DNA of 64,000 nt from Chrysomallon squamiferum (GCA_012295275.1 CM022665.1:24806946-24870945), one strand, 5' to 3'; numbered from the stretch's first letter, positions 24,979-39,488 are shown. Translations and numbers: made by a program. Notes: generated by a model from the sequence alone, not told the origin.

Positions 24979-26284
24979 GTATGTGTTTGTATGTATGCAT
25001 GTATATATGCTTCTTTGTATGTATGTACAGAAATAAGAAAGTATGTATATATATTTTAGTTGTTGTTGTGTAGACAGATGACTGTCTATCAGAAGTAAGT
25101 TTACATTGTGCATAAATTCATCTTTCAAGACCTTATACTCTATCTTAACGGCGTTGCAATTTTCAAAAAATGTTGTAAGTATAAAAAAGTATTGTAGTAA
25201 TTATTCCTGTCACTTTGAGATAGCACGATGCACACTGTCAGAAAATCTAAGTCCACGCCTACAATTATCTCTCAGCAAGATAAGCAGCGGTACTTGAGAC
25301 CAGTTCACAAATCAAATTGCTCGACTCTTCAGATCGTATCATTTGTTCTTTTCTTCTTCTTCATTTTCCTCCTTTTTTCAAAAATATGTTTCCAGAAATG
25401 GTTTTCTTCATCATTATCTTTTGTTTCGAATTCAGCTTCAGCGCCATCGTTTAAAGACGGCGGCACTGACATTAATTGTTTCTTTACCACCTTCGTCTTT
25501 TTCTTTTCTTTTCTTTTTTTTTTTTTTAAAAGAAGAAAAAAGAGGTTATCGGAAGAGAACTGGGTCTGTGTAGATCGTTTGATAAGCGGCACCTGCTGAG
25601 CTAGATAGGGTTAGGTGGGCTGCTGTTACGACTGTTGATGAGTCTTACGCGAAACAAACGCGCTAATTAAGATGTTCATGCATGCATGTGCGCATATTTC
25701 GCTTAATAAAGGTGGCTTCGTCGAGGGAGGTAATCGTTTAACGGTATTTTTCTTCGTCTTATCCGGAAGGAAAATCTTAGATGCATTTACAGATACAATA
25801 ATCTTTCCCTAAGCGTATAAAGAAAAAGAAAAGCGGGCACAATGGTTTACGTCATCGGCTTAATGCTTGCGAGCTGAAGTTTCTATTTTTATTCCGTATT
25901 CAAGTTCAACATTTGTGTGTGATAATAGATGTGATACGGCCATCGTTTTATTCGGTATGGTGTCGTGATTGTTGTGTTGTCTTTGTGACTGTTTTATTTT
26001 AGTCTCATCTTTCATTTTTTTTCGTTTCCGTTTTTTTTTAAACTTAACAGAAATGTCATTCTTTATACTAGAAGAATGGAGTTTGATTGAAACTGGTGCA
26101 AATGCATTGTATTTCTATTTAATTGTTTGTTCGTATTAATTCTATTTGCTGTATTCTTCGTCTACTCCGACACAGAATATGAATAATATATTTAATAATC
26201 AGTATTTTATATTTGAGGAACCACATATTTTTTTTTATTAATTGCATGTTCCATATATTGCTATTTTCATCATTATAATATTAT

Positions 26285-26530
26285 GACTACTACAACTACT
26301 GCTACTATTCTACTATTCTATTACTGCTATTACTACTACTACAGCTGCTGCTATTATTATTCTACTAATACTACCGCAATACTACTCTACTACTGCTATT
26401 ACTACTAGTACTACAACTGCTTTACTACCATCTACCACTACTACCACTACTACATCTACTATTACTCTACTGCTACTGATACTACTGCAACTACTATTAC
26501 TGCTACTACCACCACTACTGCAGTTATAGC
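26285..26530. repeat. Imperfect (ACT)n trinucleotide tract
   Basis: About 245 bp of ACT/GCT/ATT trinucleotides with many interruptions. Ser-Val-Gly frames over it are artefacts. Confidence 0.85.
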
Positions 26531-27865
26531 CGTTGTTAATATTATTACATATAAAAATGCTTTCAAAAAACAAAACCACACACATACACACAAATAAATA
26601 AAATCCCATCTCATACAATCACTTCCAGCGCACCATACCACACTAACCAAATTGTTTAAAATCTGATATTGACACTGATGTTCTCCTTAAAGATTCCATC
26701 TCAGATAACCATCTGTAACTCGCACATTTTTCTACTTTCATTGGATTCGGATAGCAGTAATTGTTAATTATAGCGGAGCACCAAAGATCAAAGTTGGTTC
26801 ACGATCCTATTATACGGTCTGTCATTGAAGCCGTGTTTTGAGACATCTCATAATGTAACGTATGATTTAGAACAGCAGATAGCTCGTATTTTATCAGTTT
26901 CATCTCGATCACAGCAACTTGTTGGTTAGTGTTTGTTTTCTTCTCTTCCCCCCCCCCCTTTTAAATAATAACAATGATAATAATAATGATAATAATAATA
27001 AAAAAAAAAAAAAAAGTCTTGTTTGTTTTTCTACTCTGGAAAGGCTGTTTCATTTCAGAGTCGTTGCACACACTACAGGAAACAAGATATAAAGTTCCGT
27101 GGCATATTTATGAAGTGTTATGTCCTTAGCGAGATATTTTCACGTTACAGCGTTGACGTATGGTCAATCTTCGAATTACATGGACATTTATTTATCTGTT
27201 GTGTTTGAGGTGGTTGCAACAGGAGATCACCAGAGGAGAGATGACTTCACGATCAATCCTTATGACGTCGCGCAGTGAATTACTTCCCGGTCTAACACTG
27301 TATTACCATTTACATACCTCTAGTTGTGTTAAGTTATTTATTATTTTTTGAATATATTTTTGATTGATTATTATTAATAATAATAATAATAATAATAATA
27401 AATATTTTTAAATGTATCGTCTTGTTAATAAAGCATATTGGTGAGGGAAGGCTTTCTTTGTTGGTATATAAAAACTCGTAGAATTATTTCACGCCAAATA
27501 TTATAAACTGTAATATAATTTTATAAATATTCGATGAGAGATTCGTTAATTCATTATCCACTGTATTAGTGTAGGAATTCTACCTTGAGGTGAAATGTCT
27601 AGTTTATTCTTCTGTTAGACATGGTTGTGCAAATATTTACAAGATTTAACCCTGTTGACGCTTGTTATTGTGTTATTATCAGTTTATTTATCGTTTTACA
27701 TTATAATGCATACTGAATTTACATAATAATAACGTGAGTATTTATTATACTATTCTTGTTTTTGATTTTTCTTATTTAGATATACATACTCGAAGCATTT
27801 TAAATTCTAACCTGACATAATGTAATAATTAGAATACAAAAGTTACAAAGTGAATAAAGTTGTAC

Positions 27866-28216
27866 CAACAACATCAATAATAACACTGGTAATAACAAAA
27901 ATAATAATAACGATAACAACAATAGCAGTAACAGTAACAATAACAATAATAATAACAATGATAACAATAACAACAACAACAACAACAATAATAATAATAA
28001 CAAAAATAATAAAGATAACAACAACAATAAAAAATAAAAAATAATAATAGCATTAAAAATAATAACGATACAACAATGATAAAAATAATAATAACGACAA
28101 CAATAACGGTAATAATAATAATAATAATAATAACAATAACAACAACAATATCAACAATAACGATGACAAAACAGTAATGATAATAATAATCATAATAATA
28201 ATACATATAATAATAA
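27866..28216. repeat. Imperfect (AAT)n/(AAC)n tract, about 350 bp
   Basis: A long mixture of AAT, AAC and occasional GAT or CAG triplets. It is one of the longest low-complexity tracts in the window. Leu-, Tyr- and Thr-rich frames over it are artefacts. Confidence 0.85.
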
Positions 28217-28732
28217 CACATAACAAGCAATATCTCTTTTACATTTGTACTCTGTGTTACCCAACCACTCTGTAAAATATTAAGATGTGTTATTTTTAAT
28301 ACAGTATTATTTACACTGAGATAAGATCGACTGCCAGAGAAACAGATGGATTAGCTGGATATGGACGAAATTAATTTCGCTCACATGATATATAATTCAT
28401 ATACTGAGATTCGTCTTTGTTATTACGCAATGGAATTTTTAAATAAGTTTTTTTTTTTTTTTTTTTTTTTTTTGTTTTTTTTTGCTTATTCAGATTAGTG
28501 TGCCCTTTATGTAATATCATAGTGTAGTGACTTCTTTTTAGGATATTCACATGACTTTGCAATTCTTGGACTGCTTATGTCGGTTAATAGTTACTGAAGA
28601 ATTAAAACAAAAACAACACAACAACAACAAGTAGAAGAAACAAAGAACTGAAAAACAGCAAAGGTTTAAATAATTTGTAAAAGTCTAGCACTACGGTTTA
28701 AATACAAAAAGAATACGTTTATGTATTTCTGC

Positions 28733-28876
28733 ATGTATGTATATATATGTATGTATGCATGCATGTATGTATGTATATATGTATGCATGCATGCATGTAT
28801 GTATGTATGTATGTATGTATGTATGTATGTATGCATGTATGTATGTATATATGTATGCATGCATGTATGTATGTGT
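28733..28876. repeat. (TATG)n/(CATG)n tract
   Basis: About 144 bp of TATG units with regularly placed GCATGCATG interruptions, flanked by (GTAC)n at 28884-28896. It is self-complementary in part. Confidence 0.9.
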
Positions 28877-30971
28877 GTCTGTATGTACGTACGTACACAT
28901 GAATGCATATCTAGTCGAATGCATGCAAGAATTTATACTTGTACAGACAGTTTCTAAATAAAGGCTGAATTTTAAAGGTTAACAATCACGTAGGTCGAAC
29001 TAACTTGAATGAGTTAAAAATATAAGAAAATATTGTTTAAATATCTCAAGTCTATAACTTATTTTCGGTTCTGCGTTGTTTAAACTGAATCTCGCAGTTT
29101 AAAAAAAAAAAAATAAATAAATAAAAAATAAAAATAGAGCGTGGGTTGTTTATTAATGGATTAATGATGACAGATTCACGAACAGAACGTGGTGATTGTA
29201 AACTAATCCAGTGATTCTCAAACTGATTCGATGTCATTCACCCACCAGTCTTTATTACAAAGTTTCTTTGGACCGGTGACTAAATTTCCTTATATTTTTT
29301 TATAATTTCTGTCTCTAGTTTCATTCGTTCGAAAAACAATTTCATTCACCTTTTGGGTGAACAATTCACCGAATATTTGAGAAACCACTGAATAATCAAA
29401 GACGACGATGACACGACCCAATACACTAACCTGAAGTCATAAGTACACGGCAGGTTATAAACTATATATATATATATATATTCTTCTGTGGTTCAACAAC
29501 CTGGAAAACGTGTTGAAAGGCACACAAAACATACGGCCGTATATTCGATTACCTGAAGCGATCTCTAGAAAAAAAAAAAAAAAAAAAAAAAAATATGAAG
29601 AAAAAAGTGGTGGCACGGAATAACACTACAGACGAAATGTTTCATGAATGATTGGAATCAGCGAAGGGAGCCTCCTGCCGGCTATCTAATAGCTGCTAAG
29701 TGTTAGACGTAGCCATCGCCACAGTTAATGTTTTCCTAACAAAAACATACTAGAGGGAAACTGAAGACCAGTCAAGCACTTAAATCTGTTTGCATAAAAA
29801 CCTAAAACTTTCAGAAAGAGGAAAGAATTAGCAGCAGAAGAGAACTCGATATCTTAGCAGAACAAATCATGGTAGGTAAAGAAACATTTGGCGGTTTTGA
29901 AGGCTCGGTTTGTCTCTCGATGTTTCCTTCGTCAGTAAAACATAATTATAAGAGATAAATGTCACCGTAGGATTTAGCACAAATGTTCAAGATTATAATT
30001 ATATATTGGACAGAAGATCTAAGAGAAAAAAAAAATTAATTTTTTTTTTTATGGAATGTGTGTGTTTATGTGTGTTTTTGTGAGGTAGATAGATCGATCC
30101 ATCGATATATAGATAAATAGACAGAGAGAGAAAAAGAGAGAGAGAGAGGGAAGAAGAGAGAGAGAGAGAGAAAAGAGAGAGAAAGATGAAGAGAGAGAGA
30201 TGAAAGATAATGAGAAGATGAGGGAGTAACAGATAGAAAATGGGTGTAGTGTGAAAAGCTTTAGGAAGAGAGAAGGAGAAATAATGAAAGTCTTCTGAAG
30301 ATAACGAAGAATAAAGAGAATGCGATAACAACAGACAGGGAGAGCAAATTTGTGAGAGATAGTGAGAACGAGATAACACAGCAGACAGGCTGAATGAGAT
30401 AATGGAAAAACATACTAATCACAAATGTGAAGAGAATGAACACACATACACACAAACACACACACACACACACACACACGCGCACACATACTCACACACA
30501 CACTGACACACACATAAACATACATGCACATTCGCTAATAATGTTGATTAGCGTGGCTCCTGTTTTGACGCTACTTACGCTATTTACAGAATTAAGTGTA
30601 AAATTATTATATGTAAAACAACTCCTGGTAATGCAATAGATGACAGAATAACAAATTCACACACATAAGAAAAGAAAAAAAGAAAAAAACAGAAAGAAAA
30701 CATCAGTGGACAGACCCAGATCTCAATCCCATATTTGTTATTGTTAAATTATTTATTTATTTTTGAAATAAATCTCTTAAAGATTTCTCTGAAGGCGTTA
30801 TAAACACATTAATTACAATAAATATTTACTTACTCCCACTACTTTCGTCAAGAAAAAAAAAAAAAGAAGAAGGTAATAATAATAAATAAAATAAACAGAA
30901 AATTAACGGAAATTATTCACGCCTTCTTAAACAACGTCAGGGCAATCGGATTAAGGCACAAATTAGACTAA

Positions 30972-31009
<38 letters not shown>

Positions 31010-31483
31010 CGACACACTCACAGTGCGTTCATAACGGGTCCTATCTCATGCAGATTACTTGGAAAATTTGACGAAAATACGTTTAGAGAAAACAAAAAGA
31101 CATGGCTGAATGTACTCGTTCCCCTAACCCCGACTGAGCGCTAACGAGTCCGTTACATGCAAGACATTGGGTCACTCAGTAATGGTAGCTAATTGTTCTT
31201 ATTTTTCCCGCCGAAAGCTTCTTAATAATTGACAACTGTCGATTAAAAATGCCATGTTGGGGAGCTGCCACCATGCAGTAAAATTCTGCTGGTGTTGTCA
31301 GTGCAGCATTCCTTGACGCTGATCGAAGATTCTGTTAGTTGTTTTATTTGCGAAGAGAAATCAATAATTGAGATATCACTGGAAGGATGATCGAAGTGTT
31401 TTTTTTTTGTCTGTTTGTTTTTTGTTTTATTTAATTTAATTTTTGTTTTGGTTTGGGTTTTTTTTGTTAAATTTACTTATTTA

Positions 31484-31511
31484 TTATTATTTATTATTAT
31501 TATTATTATTA

Positions 31512-31592
<81 letters not shown>
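31484..31592. repeat. (ATT)n microsatellite, about 105 bp
   Basis: Nearly pure ATT with one or two short breaks, followed by ATTTT-rich DNA to 31630. Confidence 0.9.
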
Positions 31593-32290
31593 TTTATTTT
31601 ATTTTTTATTATTTTATTTTATTTTATAAATTAAAATAGTAATATATTACGTAATATCTTTCTTTGGAAAGTGGAATGTTTTAATGTTCGTGTCACTTAC
31701 CTTTTTTTTTAATTATTGTTATTATTTTTTCTGCTTTTATAATAATTAATATTATTGTACTGTTGTTGTTGTTATTACTTTTCGTTAGTTCCTTCACCAG
31801 AATCACAATTGTTTATTTATTTTTAAATTTAAACCCGATTATTGTAACAAAACTGTTTAGAACAAATGCCGTGCACTCAAAAACAAAGAAACCAACAAAT
31901 AATGAGCAAAATTCAAAGAAAATAATAATAATAATAATAATAATAATAACTGCAACAGTAATAAAAACTAATAGTAGTTGAGGTGATGGTGGTAGTAGTG
32001 GTGATGTAGTGTTAGCAATAAACATAGTAGAAGTAAATGAATGAATACATTAATTAATGAACTCACAAATAAATTTTCACAAATACCTCCACATTCTTAG
32101 TCTACATAGGCATAGCTTAATCTGTGAAACAGAAAAGAAAAAGAAGAAGAAAAAAAAAAAAATTCTGAAGAGAGAGAAAAACCACATAAAAACAAAAATT
32201 TAAACCAAAAAATTCATATTGGGCGACTTCTACAACAAAAACATTCTTTGTTCGTTCAATTTAATTACTTGTCCGATAAAGTAAATCAGA

Positions 32291-32457
32291 TCCCGGGTCC
32301 AACAACACTTCTTCAAAGAGAGCTGCATGTTTTCAGCAGCGCTGGCATGCCAAAATGTGTTGCCCTTCCAACCAAAGGCCGCGCAAAGAGGCAACCTTCA
32401 CAAGACTTAGCAAGTCTTTCAACAGTGTTTGATCCCATTATTGCTCAAGGTCGGTGA
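32291..32457 (+). other. Possible exon (unrecognised)
   Basis: After an AG at 32289-32290 (GTAAATCAG), 55 codons are open to TGA at 32455-32457, in DNA of higher GC content. The product contains SSAGMPKCVALPTKGRAKR. CAAG|GTCGGT or TCG|GTGAAG could be donors just before the stop. No domain is recognised. Confidence 0.25.
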
Positions 32458-32589
32458 AGTGTAACATACAGGTGCCGTTGACAGTATCAGATACAGACAG
32501 ACATTTACGTGTATCAATGCAAAGGTCAAACGATATTATTGTAAAACGAAGATGAATGGGAGGTTATTAGATAGGCTAGTATATTTTGG

Positions 32590-32622
<33 letters not shown>

Positions 32623-32900
32623 TTGTTGTTATTGTTGTTGTTTGTGTTGTTGTTATTATTGTCATTATCATTCTTCTTCTAATCATTATTATTTTGTTGT
32701 TATTGTTTTGATTGTTGTTGTTATTATCATTATTATTACTGGGGTGTGTGTGAGATTAGTGAAACTACATGATTATAATTGTTATAGATGGGAAAAGAAT
32801 GATGTGTAAAATATATGAATTACTTTAGTTTTGTAAATGAAGATTAGATTACAGGTTTCAACTGAATGACAAAAAGAAAAAACAAATTATAAAGAATTTA

Positions 32901-32952
<52 letters not shown>

Positions 32953-34429
32953 TAACCACAGATGACTTCCCACATCTAAAATTATTTCATCTGTAAAAGA
33001 AAGGACAAATTATCCGCTCCTTTGGGAAGAATGCATGCCATGCACGAAGTCCAGGAAATCAAATTCTCGTCGCGTTATTACAAAGGACATCCGTGTTGTT
33101 TTTACAAATATGATCAGTTTCATTTGTTAATCCGCTCATCATTGTCAGACAGGAAAACCAACAACACACAGGTGTTGTCTTTTAGTGTCAAACACTGTCA
33201 GTTACACCACGTGATCTTAGTTAACACAGAGAGAGGATTATTCATCCGGCAGGTTTCCTGGGAAGAGGCACAGTCGATTTTCCCCCTATTTTATATATAT
33301 ATATATATACATATGTGTGTATGTGTGTGTGTTTTATTCTTGAATATCTTATCATCCAAAATGATGACATTCTCTCAAAGGCTTTTGTTCTGTTTTCATC
33401 TCTTTAATTTTTTCTCTTTTTTTTTTAAATTTTATTTTCTTGTTGCTTTTCATCTATTGGTCCTTGTGTTTTCGAAGCTGCCCCTTCGATCCCCCCCCCT
33501 TACCTAAAGAGTCCCCATGGTGATTGAAGTATATATTTGAATAGCTGCCAGGTCTTTCTATAACATAATTAGTTACGTACTCAAAATAGAAAACCTTCCC
33601 AGTAACATTTATATGATATTCCATGACCGTAACCTGGGCAAGTTTAGCAAAAGTAATTACTCCAAAGAACTTTTAAAATTACTAACTTCATGTACATTTA
33701 ATCCGACAAAATGCATCCAAATTCGAGATATCTCTTATTCTGGACATTTTAGAATAGTTAAAAGACGCTGTGTATTATTAATTATTATGGCTACATATAG
33801 AGGTCAACTTCCATATTGTTTCCAAAGGCGGAGTATGCTAAAACTAACAACCCCCACCTTTTTTCTTCTTCTTCTTCTTTTTTTAAGTTTCATCCATGTT
33901 CCCTATCTTTGTTTATGCTTGATGTATAATGATCTACAGTTAACATGCAGCTATCAAGAGCTAGGAATGTCTTGGTGTTGAATATTTAATGAAATCATGT
34001 CTGAGGTAAAGTTATCTTTGTTTGTGGCAGCTAAATTAATGACCCGCAAGTGAAAAATATTTGTTTGTGTATATGACACTGAGTCTGGCAGAAAGGTTTA
34101 AATGGAAAAAATAAAATAGAATAAAATGATGTAAAATAAAATAAAATGAAGTAAAATAAAATTGCTAGTTTTAGCCACCTTTTGTATAATGTAGCGGAGG
34201 GTAACAATAAAGCTGTACATCATTTCTTACTACTACAATTGCGTGATTATGACATCAACAACCAGGTTGCTTTGCTACCTAGTGGAGTAACTTTTTGTTT
34301 CGATGTTACATAATATTCCATTGCTGACTGTAAAGTAAGTCATTTTCTTTTCAAATTAGGTAATTACTAATGCATTTTTACTGCTTTCTTTTTAACTCAG
34401 ATGTGTACGAACACAATCACACAATCACA

Positions 34430-34782
34430 CATTCACACTCACACACATATATGTATATCCATATCTATATATGTATATGTATATGTATATTTATATCTAT
34501 ATATCTATATCTATATATACAAACACTTAGATAGATGCACACAATACAGATGTATGTACACTGGCCTAAATATATACATAATTATACGCATACGTAATCC
34601 ACACATACATAGATATACAGATGCCTACATGCATCCACACATATGACATACATAGATACAGACATACACAGATAAATGAACATACATGCCGTGCATATAC
34701 ATATACGTGATCTTACATACATACACACACATACGTACGTATACACAGACACGCACCTCTCTAGCTACGTACGCTCAGAGAG

Positions 34783-34827
<45 letters not shown>

Positions 34828-34835
34828 CACAGAGA
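34430..34835. repeat. Complex CA/TA/TATC/CATA tract
   Basis: About 400 bp of interrupted CA, ATCTAT and CATA repeats with a (TA)n at 34792-34812. Confidence 0.85.
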
Positions 34836-35177
34836 CGTGTGTCTTGCTTCAAACTGATTAAGATTTTAAAGCAAGGTTTTCGTGATAGCTAAAGTAGGTT
34901 TTAATGCGTCTAAACAACTCTGGCGCGATATCGTGGCAGGAAATCTTTGACGTCTAATTCGTATCAAATTATACCGATACTTGCTTCTGACACCGACAAA
35001 TAGAAACGACGTCGCTGCCAACTACGCACACACTTACATGTCGAGGTGGCACCGCAAAACTAGTTTTTTAATTAGTAAAAGTGGGAAAAAGAAGATATTT
35101 ACATACCTCGGTGGCTGGAGCATTTAGTGACGAAATACAAACAAGGGAGAAATTGCTTAGTATCGTAGTAGTGGTTG

Positions 35178-35178
35178 T

Positions 35179-35220
<42 letters not shown>

Positions 35221-35380
35221 ATAGTAGTAGTAGTAACAGTAGTAGTGGTAGAATTATTATCGTTATTATAAGTGATAGTAGTAGTAGTAGTAGTAGTAAT
35301 AGAATTGGTAGTACAAGCAGATAAGTAATAACAGTAGTGGTGGTAGTGATAGTAGTAGTGGTAGTAGTGGTTGTAGAAAT
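35178..35380. repeat. (GTA)n trinucleotide tract
   Basis: Runs of GTA/TAG (35178-35235, 35272-35300) continue as GTG/GTA mixtures to about 35380. Confidence 0.9.
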
Positions 35381-35726
35381 TATAGCGACTGTTAGATATT
35401 TTCAAAAACCATCTCCACCCATACAATGTGTTTATCACCTAAAATATTCGAAAAAGAGGTTAAACGTAATTGTAACGTGGGTTAAAAGCTCTTCTTGTAT
35501 TTATGTATTTATCAGAAATTTTCACAAGACAGACAAATAAGCACCTGATAATTACAACGGCTTACACTAATTTAGAATGTGCGTCTAAATTATATCTTAA
35601 TATAGCACTAAACCTTACAAGATGAGTGTTCCATGTGCTCCCAAGGATAGGAAGCAATTAATGATAATATTGATAACCCCACTGTAGTTAGTCAACGGAA
35701 CTGACGTATGAAAGAAAAACAAAACA

Positions 35727-35786
35727 ACACAACAACAACAACAGCAGCAGCAGCAGCAGCAGCAACAACAACAACAACAACAACAT
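35727..35786. repeat. (CAA)n-(CAG)n-(CAA)n
   Basis: About seven CAG units are flanked on both sides by CAA units. No open reading frame or gene model connects to it. Confidence 0.9.
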
Positions 35787-36535
35787 CAAGAGAATAATTA
35801 AAAAAAAACATATTATAGTAATTAGCACTCATAATGGAGATTAGAGCGATATTCAAAGGGAACTTAACATAGTTTTATCATCTCTACGTAATTATTGCTT
35901 GAAGAACGTTAGTGTCGGGGTTAAGCAAATCAATCAGGTTTATTAGCATACAAATAATTAATTAATTTTTATTTACTGATATGTTTTTTCACGTACTTCG
36001 TCAAATATAATTAGTAACTATGATTTAAAAAAAAATTGTACCATTTATCTTGAAAGACGAAGCGTACTTCGCCGGAAGTTCTGTTCTGTTTTTTTTTTTT
36101 TTTTACTTTTTTAAAAAGCCTTGCAATCTTTGCGGAAATACAGGATAAGATAAGCAGTGATATAGTAGTGACCTGAACATATAAAAATGTTTCTACGAAT
36201 TATACTCATCATTTACCACAGCTAATATAAATTTAATATAGTCTAAGTGAATGTGTGTAATATGTATGTGACTGTACGTAATTAAGTAGACATATGAAAG
36301 GAGGGCCCGAAGCAGTATTTAATGTATGTGGAACTGCACTTACGTAACAACTGAATAAAGATAATATGTAGGTTCAGCGTCATTTGTAAATAAATGAAAA
36401 TGTGCCTGTTTGTGTATATGAAAATGTTAAGTTTAAATTTTTAATTGTTTAATTATAAGTCTAACAAAGACACTGCATTGTAGTGTGATCTGTCCGCATA
36501 GACTTATGCACATTATACACGTAAATGTTTATACA

Positions 36536-36890
36536 CATATATACACATACACACACAAACACACGCACATATTTATACACGCATACAGATACAAAGATAC
36601 ACAGATACATAAACATACATGTATACATATACAAACTCGCACACATTCATACACGCATACACATACACAGATACACAGTTACACACAATTACATACACAT
36701 ACACAAACTCGCACACATATTCATACATGCATACACATACATAGATACACAGATACACACAATTACATACAGATACACACAATTACATACACATACACAA
36801 ACTCGCACACATATTCATACACACATACACACACAGACATACATACACACACAGATACACATACACACACCTACATGCATCCACAAACAC
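36536..36890. repeat. CA-rich minisatellite with a longer repeat unit
   Basis: The marker AAACTCGCACACA starts at 36633, 36705 and 36799, giving units of 72 and 94 bp. The 22-bp difference is an extra copy of the AGATACACACAATTACATAC block. His-Thr-rich frames are artefacts. Confidence 0.8.
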
Positions 36891-37837
36891 AAAAACCCTA
36901 ATAATACATTCTGGCTTAGAAATATAAATTTAAAATCACTAAGAAAAGCAAAATTTGTTTTACGTTTGACAAACTGGTTTTAGGCTTTAATATGTATTAG
37001 TATCACTCCTGTGCATGGCGTGTATGAAATATCAGAATCAAACATGCTGCTAATAGAACGAGATTCCTATCGAATATCATGACATTACATACCTCAAATT
37101 ACTTACGTTCTGAACGTAGTAAATAACACGATACAGTATTACGATTGTTATTATAAAAGATTATTTCTTTTTAATTATTTGGCAAGACTGAAATAAAATC
37201 CGTGCAACATTATATGTTGTTATTCTAAACTAGCGCGTTAAATCTTGTTGTCAAATTAAGAACTAGTATAAAAAAACAGTGATTCTAAACAACACGTCTG
37301 AATGTGCAACGTATAGAAAGTAATTACAATCTGCGATTTCTTTATTCCACACCTACACTGTTAGATGGTTGCAAGAAGAATGAAAAATAACAAAACTATT
37401 TTGTTATTAACATCTTTTAAAATAAATAAATAAATAAATAATAAAATAAAAGTTGTATATTTTTATTTTCACATGGCCTTTTTTTTTTTAAATTGTATTT
37501 AGCGCACTGGAATGATACTAGTATTAACGTAATTTAAGTCATTATTAACTTACAACTAGTGTCAGTTATTTCTGTTGTTGTTCCTAATACTGTTATTTGT
37601 ATTATCATTTCGTTTCTTTCTTTCTTTATTATTTAATAAGACGTCATTAACAGACATACACGCACGCACGCACACACACATAATGAATGTATGTGTGTCT
37701 TACTTTTTCTTTAATATACCATTGACATTGCCAATTTTTCACTATTACCATTACTACCAATACCGTTTCTATTGCTACTGTTGCTACCATTATAGTAGCT
37801 ACTACTACTTCTGTTGTTCTTTTTGTTTTTGTTATTA

Positions 37838-37969
37838 TGATAATAATAATAATAATTATTATTATTATCATTATCATTATGATTATTATTATTATTATTA
37901 TTATCATTATTATTATTATTATTACGATAATTTAATCTTTTTCTAATATTATACATTATCACTACCACA

Positions 37970-38008
<39 letters not shown>
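37838..38008. repeat. (AAT)n/(ATT)n then (ACT)n
   Basis: AAT units pass into ATT units (37838-37925), which can form a hairpin. A pure (CTA)n of about 40 bp follows at 37970-38008. Confidence 0.9.
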
Positions 38009-38009
<1 letters not shown>

Positions 38010-38207
38010 ATGCTGCTGCTGTACTACTTTACTTCTGTTTTAGCTATCACTACTACTACTACGCCATTACTTCTTTTACTACTACTACTACTAAAGCCTA
38101 AATAACTCTGGCACTTTTCCATCAACAGCAAAATAATGTTAGAATAACAAAACGAATACGTTAAAAGTAGGGTACTAAAAATGTCTTATTGTTTTCTTAA
38201 CTCGTAG

Positions 38208-38290
38208 ATATGGAAAATTTCTCTACCCGTCATCACATGGAATTAGCATTCTGCAGCACAGTAACACAAACCGTGTCTCAAATCACGGAG
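38208..38290 (+). other. Possible short exon (unrecognised)
   Basis: An acceptor (TTTTCTTAACTCGTAG) ends at 38207 and a donor (GGAG|GTATAT) starts at 38291. The 83 nt between contain ATG at 38210 and 27 open codons (starting MENFSTRHHMELAFC). No family is recognised. Confidence 0.2.
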
Positions 38291-39344
38291 GTATATAGCA
38301 TCACGGTATGATCCTATTCGAGTTTTAGAATAAAACGTTTTCGAAATTGGGTGTATATCTGCTGATTTACGAGCTGCGCGTTGAACGACACATGGTCAGT
38401 ACGTCAGTTTTATTGCAACAGGCGGCCCCCCCCCCCATGATTCCTGTAAAGTCTACGGAATAAAAATGCAATTAATGTCAGAAGAATACTCTTTTCAGTT
38501 CATAAAAAAAAAGAAAACTTCGTGGATTCATGTTTAAACATTTTGACGGAACGACTGCCGACATATGTTGTGGCGTTGTAATTTGGTGTCAAAACAGCCT
38601 TCCAAAGTGTTAGGCTAAGGAATCGCAAAACCATATTTTTTTTGTTTTTTGTTTTTTAAATTTGATGAGGAGGCTGTGAGAGTGTGTGGTCGAACTGCAT
38701 ATAAAATCTTTCTGGAAAAACTGTTTTGTTTGCCGAGTTGAATTCTGAGCAGCACGTTGATGTTATTAATTAATATTTTATATATATATATTTTTTTTTA
38801 AATATAATTTTAAGAGGTGTTAATAGATATATTTTTTAATGTTTAAAGAATACAAAATAATTAGTATTGATTAGGTTTTATAAAATAACAAGATATACTC
38901 GCGTCATCGAATTTATATCTCGCAGTAATTTCAAAGTATTATTAACAACACATGTGGCATTTGTTTGGTGCAAGTGACACCGTCTCGACAGACACCATAA
39001 CGCTACCAATTATCCCTTTCATGTTTGTACTCAGCAATAATCATCCAGAACCATTTGGAACATTATAACAAAATTAATAATAAAATATAACTTTATTACA
39101 TAAAACAGTTCTTACAAGAGTAAACCTTCGCACGAAAAACTACTCTAACACCTAGCGAAAACTCTGCGTCTGTCGGAGAAGATAAAACTAAAACGAAAAA
39201 GAGTCCACTACGTTTAAGATTAAGCGGTTCAGCTTGGGTTTTTAGCCTTCATGTTTTCAATGCTAAGTGGCATAAAGAGGCACCTGCACAGAGTGGCTTA
39301 TCAGTATGTAGTTTTAATTCTATTTGCACTCTGAAGACGATCAT

Positions 39345-39488
39345 TCATAAGATACAGATATCACAATAGGTTTCTGGAAGTTTCCCAGACTCTTGCTGGC
39401 GCGGTGCCAGTGTGTTCCTGCTAACCATTGGGTAGAGCTTAGCGTTATCTAAGTTTAGTTCCTCCGCGACTTTGCGAACATACAGTTT
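39345..39488 (-). other. Possible terminal exon (unrecognised)
   Basis: On the minus strand, AG at 39490-39489 (AATGACTTAG) precedes 47 open codons to TGA (39347-39345). The product includes VRKVAEELNLDNAKLYPMVS, with a helix-like pattern. The pyrimidine tract before the AG is poor, and no family is recognised. Confidence 0.25.

Larger units (their letters stand above)
24947..32290. other. Repeat-rich region, no gene seen
   Basis: Holds (TA)n and (TATG)n at 24948-24990, poly(T) at 25509-25526 and 28450-28482, poly(A) at 27000-27015 and 29569-29593, (AAT)n at 27373-27400, GA-rich DNA at 30118-30200, (CA)n at 30443-30480 and 30971-31006, and (AAT)n at 31920-31950. A good acceptor (TGTTTCATTTCAG) ends at 27058, followed by 33 open codons to a weak donor at 27158, but without further support. 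Confidence 0.6.
32458..38207. other. Repeat-rich region, no gene seen
   Basis: Holds an ATT/TTG trinucleotide tract at 32590-32745, (AAT)n at 32902-32951, (TA)n at 33293-33309 and a C-run near 33490. Unique stretches 33500-34380, 34840-35170, 35540-35700, 35800-36500 and 36900-37820 contain open frames up to 122 codons (33613-33981) and 161 codons (33022-33507), none with a recognisable family or clear splice structure. Confidence 0.6.

Noticed and set aside
33022-33507. 161-codon open frame, plus strand
   Set aside because: It is the longest frame in the window but starts with TTG, runs through a (TA)n/(TG)n repeat and a T-rich tract, and matches no family. The first 80 codons look better, but no clear acceptor supports them.
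33613-33981. 122-codon open frame, plus strand
   Set aside because: Unrecognised sequence with a T-rich hydrophobic stretch and no supporting gene structure.
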